From Aliidiomarina iranensis (GTDB taxonomy: Bacteria; Pseudomonadota; Gammaproteobacteria; Enterobacterales; Alteromonadaceae): a stretch of DNA of 64,000 nucleotides. The DNA is taken from the NCBI RefSeq assembly GCF_003987135.1, contig NZ_PIPJ01000002.1:62001-126000 (forward strand). The letters are read 5' to 3'. The position numbers were made by a program, and so were the translations under genes. Below the pieces are notes generated by a model. The model had not been told where the DNA came from. It did no database searches and saw nothing but the letters and a program-made list of their open reading frames with translations. Positions 55,864 to 63,811 of the stretch are shown piece after piece (position 1 is the stretch's first letter; each line of letters starts with the position of its first letter).

Positions 55864-57378
55864 ATGGCAAGGTTAGTGTGGTTTCGCCAAGATTTAAGGC
55901 TTTTAGATAATGATGCCGTATTGCAGGCATGCCAGCATGCCAATGAAGAGCGCGATAAAGTATTTTTTATTGCAATGCCTACGCTTCAACAATATGCACA
56001 GCACAATTGGTCACCATTGAAATGGGATTTGTATCAACGCCAGTTGAACTCGCTGGGTGCTGATTTAGCAGAGCTCGGGCACTCGTTGGAGATTATTAAA
56101 CTAGATTGGTTTGCGGATTGTGAAAACGCGATTGCGGAGTTTTGTCGTACAAATGATATTACCGATATTTATTTCAACCGGGAATATGTATTCGATGAGA
56201 TAAAGCGCGATGAGCGGGTTACGCAAAAGCTCGAGCACAACTTGAATATAAAAGTTCATAGCTTTGATTCTAATTTACTGGTTCCGCCTGAGTGTATCAA
56301 AAATGGTAAGGGCGAATATTATAAGGTGTTTACACCATTCTTCCGGGTATGGCGTAAATATATACGTGAGCACGGTGTAGCAGCCCCATACAACCGTGCC
56401 TCAGTAAAAAGCAGTGGCGTTGCTAATTTTTCAGCTGTTAACTTTTCGTTGCCGACAATTTCGAGTGATATACCCGAAGCCGATATACCAATACTCAATG
56501 ATAGTGAGGCATGGCCGATAGGCGAGGCATTAATCCGAAGAAACGCTCAACGCTTTGTTCGTGAACAAGTGCAGGATTATAAAGCACGCAGGGATACTCC
56601 TGCAGTTGAGGGTACTTCCAAGCTCTCTGCATACTTCGAAATTGGCGCATTATCGCCACGTGTAGCAGCTCATTTACTGCAAAAAGCTTCTCCGGAATTT
56701 CCAGAAGGGCTCGATGATGGCGCACACACATGGCTTTCGGAACTAGCATGGCGAGAATTTTATCAACATTTATTGTTTCACGAGCCACGCCTAGCCAAAG
56801 GCGAACCATTTCAGGCGGAACAAGCCGCGTTTCCTTGGCGAAATGATCGCGATGAATTTCTTGCATGGTGTGAAGGATGTACTGGCTTTCCGATAGTTGA
56901 TGCAGGCATGCGGCAATTAAATGAAACCGGTTGGATGCACAATCGTGTTCGTATGATTGTGGCGAGCTTTTTGGTAAAAGACTTACATATTAATTGGCAG
57001 TGGGGTGAAACCTACTTTATGCAGCGATTAATCGATGGTAGTTTTCCGGCAAATAATGGTGGTTGGCAATGGAGTGCTGGAACAGGCACCGATGCCGCTC
57101 CTTATTTCCGAGTGTTTAATCCTACCAGCCAAGGTGAAAAATTTGACCCAGACGGACACTATATTCGTAAATGGGTGGCAGAACTTAAAGATGTTCCGAA
57201 TAAGTATATCCATAACCCACATGCTTATTTGCGGGAACAAACAAAACAAGCAGGCATGTTTGCTGACGATGTAAAATCGGAGAGGCTTTATCCAAAGCCT
57301 ATTGTAGACCACAAAAAGGCCCGCGAGAGTTTTATTCAAACCTTTAAACAAGTTAAAAACAACAATGAACGGGATTAG
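55864..57378 (+). CDS. phrB: Deoxyribodipyrimidine photolyase (class I CPD)
   Basis: Blue-light-driven repair of cyclobutane pyrimidine dimers. The 504-residue protein has the N-terminal antenna domain (LVWFRQDLRLLDNDAV) and the C-terminal FAD domain (HTWLSELAWREFYQHLL, GFPIVDAGMRQLNETGWMHNRVRMIVASFLVKDL, WGETYFMQRLIDGSFPANNGGWQWSAGTGTDAAPYFRVFNP). Strong match to E. coli PhrB, about 30 residues longer. It lies in the RpoE-ChrR neighbourhood, whose known regulons include photolyase. An in-line TATAAT at 55809-55814 upstream has no clear -35. Confidence 0.95.
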   Translation: MARLVWFRQDLRLLDNDAVLQACQHANEERDKVFFIAMPTLQQYAQHNWSPLKWDLYQRQLNSLGADLAELGHSLEIIKLDWFADCENAIAEFCRTNDITDIYFNREYVFDEIKRDERVTQKLEHNLNIKVHSFDSNLLVPPECIKNGKGEYYKVFTPFFRVWRKYIREHGVAAPYNRASVKSSGVANFSAVNFSLPTISSDIPEADIPILNDSEAWPIGEALIRRNAQRFVREQVQDYKARRDTPAVEGTSKLSAYFEIGALSPRVAAHLLQKASPEFPEGLDDGAHTWLSELAWREFYQHLLFHEPRLAKGEPFQAEQAAFPWRNDRDEFLAWCEGCTGFPIVDAGMRQLNETGWMHNRVRMIVASFLVKDLHINWQWGETYFMQRLIDGSFPANNGGWQWSAGTGTDAAPYFRVFNPTSQGEKFDPDGHYIRKWVAELKDVPNKYIHNPHAYLREQTKQAGMFADDVKSERLYPKPIVDHKKARESFIQTFKQVKNNNERD

Positions 57379-57405
57379 GTTAAGTAACTTACAAAAGGGC
57401 GAAAA

Positions 57406-57870
57406 ATGATGAAAGATCTAAAAACACAAGATCGGGAAGAATTGATCGCTAATTTGCAAGCGATGTATAGTGATTTCAACAAAGAAGCCGTTGGTAACGT
57501 TGATTCAATTTACCACAAGGAAATTTCATTTCGTGATCCTATTTTACAAGTAAATGGAATTGACGAACTTAAACGTTATTTTAATCACGGAATAGCTAAT
57601 GCAACACTTTGCCATTTCGCGTTCGATTCACAGGTTGTTACTGAAAATACGGCATTTTTAACGTGGCAAATGCGGTTACAGCACCAGAAGTTAGCTGGTG
57701 GTAAAGAAATAGTAGTTCCGGGATGCACCCACATAGAGTTTTCAGATGAGGATAATTTGGTACGCCACCACGTGGATTATTACGATGTGGGTGCCATGAT
57801 TTATGAACACATTCCGATAATTGGCTTTTTGGTAGGAAAAGTACGTGAGCGTTTGGAAGCCTATGATTAA
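57406..57870 (+). CDS. NTF2-like (SnoaL-type) small protein
   Basis: A 154-residue single NTF2-like domain. The shape YHKEISFRDPILQVNGIDELKRYF...CHFAF...AFLTWQMRLQ...DEDNLVRHHVDYYDVGAM is typical of SnoaL-like/DUF4440-type folds. No catalytic set can be assigned; members can be isomerases, hydratases or binding proteins. It follows phrB by 27 bases (AGGG 6 bases before ATG) and leads the lipid-modification genes, so it is probably part of the same operon. Confidence 0.78.
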   Translation: MMKDLKTQDREELIANLQAMYSDFNKEAVGNVDSIYHKEISFRDPILQVNGIDELKRYFNHGIANATLCHFAFDSQVVTENTAFLTWQMRLQHQKLAGGKEIVVPGCTHIEFSDEDNLVRHHVDYYDVGAMIYEHIPIIGFLVGKVRERLEAYD

Positions 57871-57909
57871 TTCACAACCAGCGTTTAATGAGTTCACTGA
57901 GGAACGAGC

Positions 57910-58650
57910 ATGAATATTTTAATTACAGGCGCAACATCAGGTATTGGTAAACAATTGGTTTTGGATTATTTAAATGATGGCCATCAAGTTGTAGCCTGCG
58001 GGCGCAGCCAAGATAAATTAGATAAGTTGGCCTCGGAAGCTTCCAATAGAGAGGCACTAAAATTCTGCGTGTTCGATGTAACCGATAGGAATGCAACAAA
58101 AGCGGCTCTTGCTAAATGCCAGGATGAAATAGAGTTAGATTGTGTGATCTTGAGCGCTGGCGTTTGTGAATATATCGATGATGCGAAAAATTTTGATCCC
58201 GAACTAGTTGATCGTGTGTTCGCTGCTAATTTTTTCGGGGTGGTAAATTCAATCGCCGGTGTGTTGCCAAAAATGCAGCGAGGTAGCCAACTTGTAGTGG
58301 TTGATAGCATGGCGCGAATGTTTCAATTTACCCGCGCAGAAGCCTATGGTGCAAGTAAAGCGGCCATACACTATTTTGCGGGCTCACTGCGAACAGACCT
58401 GGAGAAAGATGGTATTGAAGTAATCACTGTTTCGCCTGGCTTTGTGAAAACACCAATGACGGATGCAAACGACTTTGAAATGCCGATGCGGGTTACGGTT
58501 GCGCAAGCTTCCGATGCCATTCGAAAGGGGATTGCGAAAAGTAAACCACATATCGCATTTCCGCGTACATTTGGCTTCATTTTGGCGTTTTTACAACGCC
58601 TTCCGTATCGGTTGCAAATGGCGCTATCAAAGCGCATGAAGCAATCGTAG
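57910..58650 (+). CDS. Short-chain dehydrogenase/reductase
   Basis: A 246-residue classical SDR. The cofactor loop is ITGATSGIGKQL (residues 4-15), with an Arg at the end of beta-2 (ACGRSQDKL) favouring NADP(H). The NAG-type motif reads LSAGVCEY, and the catalytic Ser and YGASK (about residues 138-155) are present. The substrate is unknown; the operon suggests an oxidised lipid or aldehyde. ATG follows GAGGAA. Confidence 0.88.
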   Translation: MNILITGATSGIGKQLVLDYLNDGHQVVACGRSQDKLDKLASEASNREALKFCVFDVTDRNATKAALAKCQDEIELDCVILSAGVCEYIDDAKNFDPELVDRVFAANFFGVVNSIAGVLPKMQRGSQLVVVDSMARMFQFTRAEAYGASKAAIHYFAGSLRTDLEKDGIEVITVSPGFVKTPMTDANDFEMPMRVTVAQASDAIRKGIAKSKPHIAFPRTFGFILAFLQRLPYRLQMALSKRMKQS

Positions 58651-58705
58651 GCAAAACAAGGCTTGCGGAGTTCCGCGGCGATAATGATTACAAATAGGGC
58701 GCCAC

Positions 58706-60031
58706 ATGAAGATAGCAGTTATTGGCTCGGGCATTGCCGGCATGACAGCCGCGAATTTGTTGAGTGAACAGCATGATGTTTGGGTTTTTGAAAAAAATAA
58801 TTACATTGGCGGCCATACTGCCACGGTAGATGTAGAAGTAGCGGGTGAGGCCTTTGCTATCGATACTGGCTTCATCGTATTCAACGATAGAACCTATCCG
58901 AATTTTAGAGCCTTACTTCGGAAACACGGTGTGGCTTGGCAAGATACGCAAATGAGCTTTAGTGTGCAAAACCCAACTACGGGCCTTGAATACAACGGCC
59001 ACAACCTTCGCACTATGTTCGCACAAAAACGCAATTACTTGCGCCCCAGCTTTTACAAAATGCTTTTCGATATCGTTAAATTTAACAAAGCGGCTAAAAA
59101 CGCATTAACCGAACGCAGCGAAACCGAGCTAGCTAACTTAACGCTAGCGGAGTTTGTAGAAGAACTAAATTTAGGTAATGAGTTTTCAACGAATTATCTC
59201 TACCCCATGTGTGCAGCGATCTGGTCGGCGAGTTTAAAGGAGGCATCCGCATTCCCTTTGAGCTTCTTTTTACGTTTTTTCCTCAATCACGGCCTACTTG
59301 ATGTTGCTAACCGTCCCCAGTGGCATGTGATTAAAGGGGGTTCTCGAAGCTACATACCCGCTTTAACCAAACCCTTTGCTGATAAAATCACCTTAAACGC
59401 TGATGTGGTGAGTGTGCGCAGAGATGAAAATGGTGTAGACATAGGCTTTGCCGACGGCGATACGCAACGCTTCGATGAAGTTATCATGGCTTGCCACAGC
59501 GATCAGGCGCTCGCATTATTATCTGATCCGAGCGCCGAGGAGCAATCAATTCTCGGTGGCATTCCTTATCAAAAGAATGATGTTGTACTACACACAGATA
59601 TAAAGCAGCTGCCAAAGCGGAGAGCTGCTTGGGCAAGTTGGAATTATCTATTACCCAAGCTCGATATTACCGGCATTCAAAAGCCAGCAACAGTAACGTA
59701 CAACATGAATATTTTGCAGGGATTAACGGACGCAACAGAAACATTTTGCGTGACATTAAATAATACTGCAGCCATTGATCCGAATAAAATTTTACGTCAG
59801 TTTACTTATGACCATCCGGTATATAGTGTTGATTCATTTAAACAGCGTGCGCGCCGTTTAGAAATTTGTGGCAAAAATCGAACACACTTTTGCGGTGCTT
59901 ATTGGTATAGTGGTTTCCATGAAGATGGTGTGCGTAGCGCAGTGGATGTAGCTGAACGATTTGGTGTGGCTAGGCCTGAACGCGACCCTGTGCATGCAGA
60001 TAGTTTAAAGAAAGTGGATGATGGCAATTAA
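58706..60031 (+). CDS. FAD-dependent amine-oxidase-like oxidoreductase
   Basis: A 441-residue flavoprotein with an N-terminal Rossmann loop IGSGIAGMTAANLL and the EKNNYIGGHTATVDV continuation, as in NAD(P)-binding Rossmann/amine-oxidase family proteins. The middle has YLYPMCAAIWSAS and VIKGGSRSYIPAL; the C-terminal FAD contact is CGAYWYSGFHEDGVRSAVDVAERFG. Homologues sit beside DUF1365 and a Cfa-like methyltransferase in many proteobacteria and in RpoE regulons. A fatty-acid desaturation role like that proposed for UfaD of the furan-fatty-acid pathway is possible but not shown by sequence. It overlaps the next gene by 14 bases. Confidence 0.88.
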   Translation: MKIAVIGSGIAGMTAANLLSEQHDVWVFEKNNYIGGHTATVDVEVAGEAFAIDTGFIVFNDRTYPNFRALLRKHGVAWQDTQMSFSVQNPTTGLEYNGHNLRTMFAQKRNYLRPSFYKMLFDIVKFNKAAKNALTERSETELANLTLAEFVEELNLGNEFSTNYLYPMCAAIWSASLKEASAFPLSFFLRFFLNHGLLDVANRPQWHVIKGGSRSYIPALTKPFADKITLNADVVSVRRDENGVDIGFADGDTQRFDEVIMACHSDQALALLSDPSAEEQSILGGIPYQKNDVVLHTDIKQLPKRRAAWASWNYLLPKLDITGIQKPATVTYNMNILQGLTDATETFCVTLNNTAAIDPNKILRQFTYDHPVYSVDSFKQRARRLEICGKNRTHFCGAYWYSGFHEDGVRSAVDVAERFGVARPERDPVHADSLKKVDDGN

Positions 60032-60854
60032 TACCGAAATTAGAGAAATACAAACGGCTGGTAACGAACAGTGCGTAACAAATCACGGTGTATATTTTGG
60101 TTCGGTAAGGCATCGCCGCTTTACTCCTAAAGACCATCGGTTTAACTATAACATCATGCAGTGGTGGCTAGATTTAACGGATTTAGAGAGTGCAAATCGC
60201 ATCAGTAAGCTGTTCTCGGTAGGCAAAAGTTGGGCGCCAATGCAATTTCGCCCTGAGAACTATTTGCCGAATGAGCACCGTGAGTATGCCGATCAACCTC
60301 TGGCTGATGCTGTGCTAGCGAAAATGAATTCTTTAGCAGAAAAACCAATTTCGGGTAAGGTATTTTTCCTCGGAAATATTCGTAATTTCGGATTATTCTT
60401 TAGCCCAATTAACTGCTATTACGTTCAGAACGAGAAGGGCGTATTTACTCACATGTTAGCGGAAGTGAGTAATACGCCTTGGAACGAACGGCACTACTAC
60501 TTAGTGGATGTTAACCACCCTAAAGATCACGATAAAGCCTTTCATGTTTCGCCGTTTAACCCCTTAGAAATGCGCTATCGTTGGCGGCTGCGAGCACCTA
60601 AATTGCGCCGCGGAAGTAAATTGTTAGTGCACATTGAAGCACACCAAAAAGCGCTCGTATTTGATGCCAGTATGGCGTTAACGTTTACGCCTTTGAACCG
60701 GAGTGCAGTTCGTAACGTATTAATAAAACATCCATGGATGGCTTTAAAAATTGTGTCCGGAATTTATTGGCAAGCACTTAAACTTTTTGGCAAACGCGTG
60801 CCTTATATACCGCATCCGGGTAATAGCAAAAAAACGTCGGCAGACCACAAGTAG
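60018..60854 (+). CDS. DUF1365 family protein
   Basis: A 278-residue protein with the family start GVYFGSVRHRRFTPKDHRFNYNI, then FFLGNIRNFGLFFSPINCYYV and VSNTPWNERHYYLVD, FHVSPFNPLEMRYRW. Function is not established. It is nearly always encoded between an amine-oxidase-like flavoprotein and a cyclopropane-synthase-like enzyme, as here, so it probably acts on fatty acyl chains of phospholipids. Start at ATG 60018 or 60021, inside the end of the preceding gene, indicating coupling. Confidence 0.88.
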   Translation: MMAINTEIREIQTAGNEQCVTNHGVYFGSVRHRRFTPKDHRFNYNIMQWWLDLTDLESANRISKLFSVGKSWAPMQFRPENYLPNEHREYADQPLADAVLAKMNSLAEKPISGKVFFLGNIRNFGLFFSPINCYYVQNEKGVFTHMLAEVSNTPWNERHYYLVDVNHPKDHDKAFHVSPFNPLEMRYRWRLRAPKLRRGSKLLVHIEAHQKALVFDASMALTFTPLNRSAVRNVLIKHPWMALKIVSGIYWQALKLFGKRVPYIPHPGNSKKTSADHK

Positions 60855-60863
60855 GAAGATTAA

Positions 60864-62108
60864 ATGAGAATTTCCACAGATACAGTTGCGATATCTGAAG
60901 TGACAATGACAAAGATGGAACGTTTCGCCCAAAAATTAATGTTTCGCGTGCTTACTCACCTGCGGTTTGGCTCGTTGGTAATCATGCATGATAAACAGAT
61001 TGTTGCACAATTTGGTGTTGAAGGCGCTGAGCCTTGCGCCCACATCGAGATACATCACCCGCGAACCTATTCGAAATTCGTTTTCAATGGCGATATTGGT
61101 GCCGGTGATGCGTTCATAGCGGGTGATTGGAGTTCGCCAAACGTAACGAAAGTGATCGAGTTGTTTGCGGCAAACTTAGCGGTTATGGATAAACTCAGCA
61201 AACGCTTGAGTTGGATTTCCTGGCCGTTGCAGATGCTCTCACATCTGCGCCGACGCAATAGCAAAACGCGGGCGAAGGAAAACATTGCGGCGCACTATGA
61301 CCTTGGAAACGAGCTTTATACCCGATTTTTAGATGAGCGCATGCAATATTCTAGTGCTGTTTATCCTACTGCGGATACATCGTTGGACGCAGCACAAGAA
61401 GAAAAGCTGCGGCGCCTTTGCGATATGCTGGATTTACAGCCAGATGATCATCTTGTAGAAATTGGCACCGGGTGGGGTGGTTTAGCGATTTATGCCGCAG
61501 AGCATTATGGTTGCCACGTTACCACGACAACCATATCGGAAGAACAATACAAATATGCGCAAGAACTTGTAGTTAAAAAAGGCTTGGAAGATAAAATCAC
61601 GCTGCTGAAAGAGGATTACCGCGATTTGCGCGGCCAGTTCGATAAGCTAGTATCAGTAGAAATGATCGAGGCGGTTGGTGCGGAATACATGGCAACCTTT
61701 TTCCGTAAGTGTAACGATTTATTAAAGCCTGGCGGTAGCATGGTTCTGCAAGCAATAACCATCTCTGATCAGCGATTAGAACGATACAACCGTAACGTCG
61801 ATTTCATTCAGAAATATATCTTCCCAGGGGGGTATCTACCCTCTGTGGAGCTCATTAGCCGCATGTTCCGCCGCAATACTGATATGGTTGTTCGTGAGCT
61901 AGATGATATTGGGTTGCATTATGCCCGCACGCTAGCAGATTGGCGCACGCGCTTTAACCGAAAGTTTACTGAGCTTCAGGCTTTCAACTACGATGACCGC
62001 TTTTATCGCATGTGGAACTATTATCTTTGCTATTGCGAAGGCGGTTTTAATCAACGCAGTATTAGCGCAGTGCAACTGAAGGCCACGAAGAATGCAAATC
62101 TGGCGTAA
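60864..62108 (+). CDS. Cyclopropane-fatty-acid-synthase-like SAM methyltransferase
   Basis: A 414-residue methyltransferase of the Cfa family, acting on unsaturated phospholipid acyl chains. An N-terminal lipid-binding domain (about 1-120) precedes the SAM domain: HYDLGNELYTRFLDERMQYS, motif I VEIGTGWGGLAIYAAEHYG, SVEMIEAVG and YIFPGGYLPSVELI. At positions matching E. coli Cfa Cys139 and His266, part of the bicarbonate site, this protein has Ser (MQYSSAVY) and Gln (VLQAITIS); Glu239 and Tyr317 equivalents are kept. Products other than cyclopropane, such as methyl-branched alkenes, are therefore possible. ATG follows AGGAAG by 6 bases. It overlaps the next gene by 17 bases. Confidence 0.88.
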   Translation: MRISTDTVAISEVTMTKMERFAQKLMFRVLTHLRFGSLVIMHDKQIVAQFGVEGAEPCAHIEIHHPRTYSKFVFNGDIGAGDAFIAGDWSSPNVTKVIELFAANLAVMDKLSKRLSWISWPLQMLSHLRRRNSKTRAKENIAAHYDLGNELYTRFLDERMQYSSAVYPTADTSLDAAQEEKLRRLCDMLDLQPDDHLVEIGTGWGGLAIYAAEHYGCHVTTTTISEEQYKYAQELVVKKGLEDKITLLKEDYRDLRGQFDKLVSVEMIEAVGAEYMATFFRKCNDLLKPGGSMVLQAITISDQRLERYNRNVDFIQKYIFPGGYLPSVELISRMFRRNTDMVVRELDDIGLHYARTLADWRTRFNRKFTELQAFNYDDRFYRMWNYYLCYCEGGFNQRSISAVQLKATKNANLA

Positions 62109-62688
62109 TTGGCTCAAGTTAAAGCACCAACTGTTAAATTTGCATCGAAACCCTCGGTTAGCGGGTTTTGTGATTTTCGATTTTGTTTGGTTGAGTGCCG
62201 TACTTGGGCGAGAACAGTGGATATGGCTCACGGCCTTATTGATATTACTTATGTTCGCAGCAACACCTAAGTTGCTGTGGGAGCGCCGGTATGCATTTCT
62301 ACTCGTTTTAACAGCAGGCTTGGCGGCTGAACTGTTAACCGTTCTTACCGGCGTGATTTCTTTCACGGGTACGAATGGGTTACCCCCATGGTTGATTTTA
62401 TTGTGGGTGGGTTTCACGGGTATGTCGCTTATTGTTTTTGATTGGCTTCGAGGCAAGGCTTTATTAGGCGCGTTATTTGGCGCCATTTTCGGACCCATCA
62501 CTTATTTCGCGGGAACGCGGATAAACGCGGCGGAAATTTTAGTGAGCTTTCCCGTGGCAGTGGCGGTTTACGCAACCATGTGGGCTTTATTAATGGTACT
62601 AGTAGCGAAGTTAGTTACGCCGCTACCACCGGTGAACCCGAATGCTAGAACAGCTCTATCAGCGGAGGATGAACGTCATGAAAAGTAA
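62092..62688 (+). CDS. DUF2878 family membrane protein
   Basis: A 198-residue inner-membrane protein with about six hydrophobic segments between residues 20 and 175. It matches DUF2878, whose members recur in photolyase/Cfa-type clusters of marine gammaproteobacteria. No catalytic motif. It starts inside the end of the Cfa-like gene and ends 11 bases into the next gene, showing tight coupling. A membrane-lipid role is inferred from context only. Confidence 0.8.
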   Translation: MQIWRNWLKLKHQLLNLHRNPRLAGFVIFDFVWLSAVLGREQWIWLTALLILLMFAATPKLLWERRYAFLLVLTAGLAAELLTVLTGVISFTGTNGLPPWLILLWVGFTGMSLIVFDWLRGKALLGALFGAIFGPITYFAGTRINAAEILVSFPVAVAVYATMWALLMVLVAKLVTPLPPVNPNARTALSAEDERHEK

Positions 62689-63235
62689 ACATGTGAGAAA
62701 CTTGCTAGTATCCGGAGTTGCTAGTTTGAGTATGCTTAGTTTAACCGCTACGGCTAGTAGTTGTGGTGCTGATGTAGTTTCGGGAGTAAATTCAGCGAGC
62801 GGTTCAGCATTGGAGAAAGTGGGTGAAACGCGCTTACGAGTTATGTTCTTCAGAATTTATGATGCGGAATTATTTACCGAAACAGGACGTTTCGAGGATG
62901 CTGAGGAGCTTCTTCTTCGCTTAGAGTATGCGCGTAATTTTACCGCTGCAAAGTTAGCGGAACAGACGCAAGACGAGTGGGAGCGAATGGGTTATCCAGA
63001 TAATGAAGAATCACAAAGCTGGATTGAAGAATTAACCACAATGTGGCCGGACGTTAGCTCCGGTGATTGTATCGTAGCGCACAAAAATCCAGAAGGCAGT
63101 GTTACTTTTTACGGTAATGATGGTGAATTAGGCACGATTGAAAGTAATGTGTTTGCAGATCAATTCTTATCAATTTGGTTGTCTGAAGAAGCACGGTACC
63201 GTGACAGCCGTGATGAACTAGTGGGAGTGGAATAA
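62678..63235 (+). CDS. Chalcone-isomerase-like exported protein
   Basis: A 185-residue protein with a signal peptide (ending near TATASS). The chain resembles the bacterial chalcone isomerase-like family: GSALEKVGETRLRVMFFRIYDAELFTE, LLLRLEYARNFTAAKLAEQTQDEW and VFADQFLSIWLSE. These bacterial relatives share the fatty-acid-binding fold of plant chalcone isomerases but usually lack its catalysis. ATG 62678 is chosen because GGAGG lies 9 bases upstream. It overlaps DUF2878 by 11 bases and the next gene by 1 (TAATG). Probably periplasmic lipid or fatty-acid binding. Confidence 0.82.
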   Translation: MKSKHVRNLLVSGVASLSMLSLTATASSCGADVVSGVNSASGSALEKVGETRLRVMFFRIYDAELFTETGRFEDAEELLLRLEYARNFTAAKLAEQTQDEWERMGYPDNEESQSWIEELTTMWPDVSSGDCIVAHKNPEGSVTFYGNDGELGTIESNVFADQFLSIWLSEEARYRDSRDELVGVE

Positions 63236-63756
63236 TGCGTATTTTAGCAATGGCTGCAGCTGCAGTGCTTTTTTTAGCAGGTTGTTCTGCGAAAATAGAA
63301 GATTATCGAGGTGATTCACCTCAGCTACACCTTGATGAGTACTTTGTGGGTGATATTGTGGCCTATGGTATGGTTCAAGATCGCTCTGGCAAAGTAACTC
63401 AGCGCTTTCGTGCAGATATCGTTGGTACCTGGAACGGTAACGAAGGCGAATTAGATGAAGTTTTCTACTGGGATGATGGCCGTGAGCAAACACGAGTTTG
63501 GAAAATAACGAAAACAGGCCCGAATAGTTATGAAGGCACTGCGGGTGATGTGAAAGGCGTTGCTAACGGCACAACCGCTGGTAACGCCTTGCATTGGGTA
63601 TACCAATTGGAAGTGCCATTCCGAGATGGCACTATTGCGGTAACCCTTGATGATTGGATGTATTTGCTCGACGAAGACAGATTAGTGAACCGTACAGAAA
63701 TGCGTAAGTTCGGTTTCCGAGTAGGGGAAATTACTATTTACATGGAAAAGCAGTAA
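63235..63756 (+). CDS. DUF3833 family lipoprotein
   Basis: A 173-residue lipoprotein (AVLFLAGC, lipidated Cys at residue 17). The mature part fits DUF3833: QLHLDEYFVGDIVAYGMVQDRSGKVTQRFRADIVGTWNG, FYWDDGREQTRVW, and a lipocalin-like beta-rich pattern. Function unknown. It is the last gene of the run from phrB onward, with a one-base TAATG overlap with the previous gene. Confidence 0.85.
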   Translation: MRILAMAAAAVLFLAGCSAKIEDYRGDSPQLHLDEYFVGDIVAYGMVQDRSGKVTQRFRADIVGTWNGNEGELDEVFYWDDGREQTRVWKITKTGPNSYEGTAGDVKGVANGTTAGNALHWVYQLEVPFRDGTIAVTLDDWMYLLDEDRLVNRTEMRKFGFRVGEITIYMEKQ

Positions 63757-63782
63757 CCGACTTACCCCAAGGCAAATAGTTA

Positions 63783-63811
63783 AAAAAAGAGTAGCAGCGT
63801 GATGCTGCTAC
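63783..63811 (-). terminator. Rho-independent terminator of the lysine-rich protein gene
   Basis: On the minus strand GTAGCAGC / GCTGCTAC with a 5-base loop is followed by TCTTTTTTT. The stem includes the stop codon of the gene. Confidence 0.85.
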
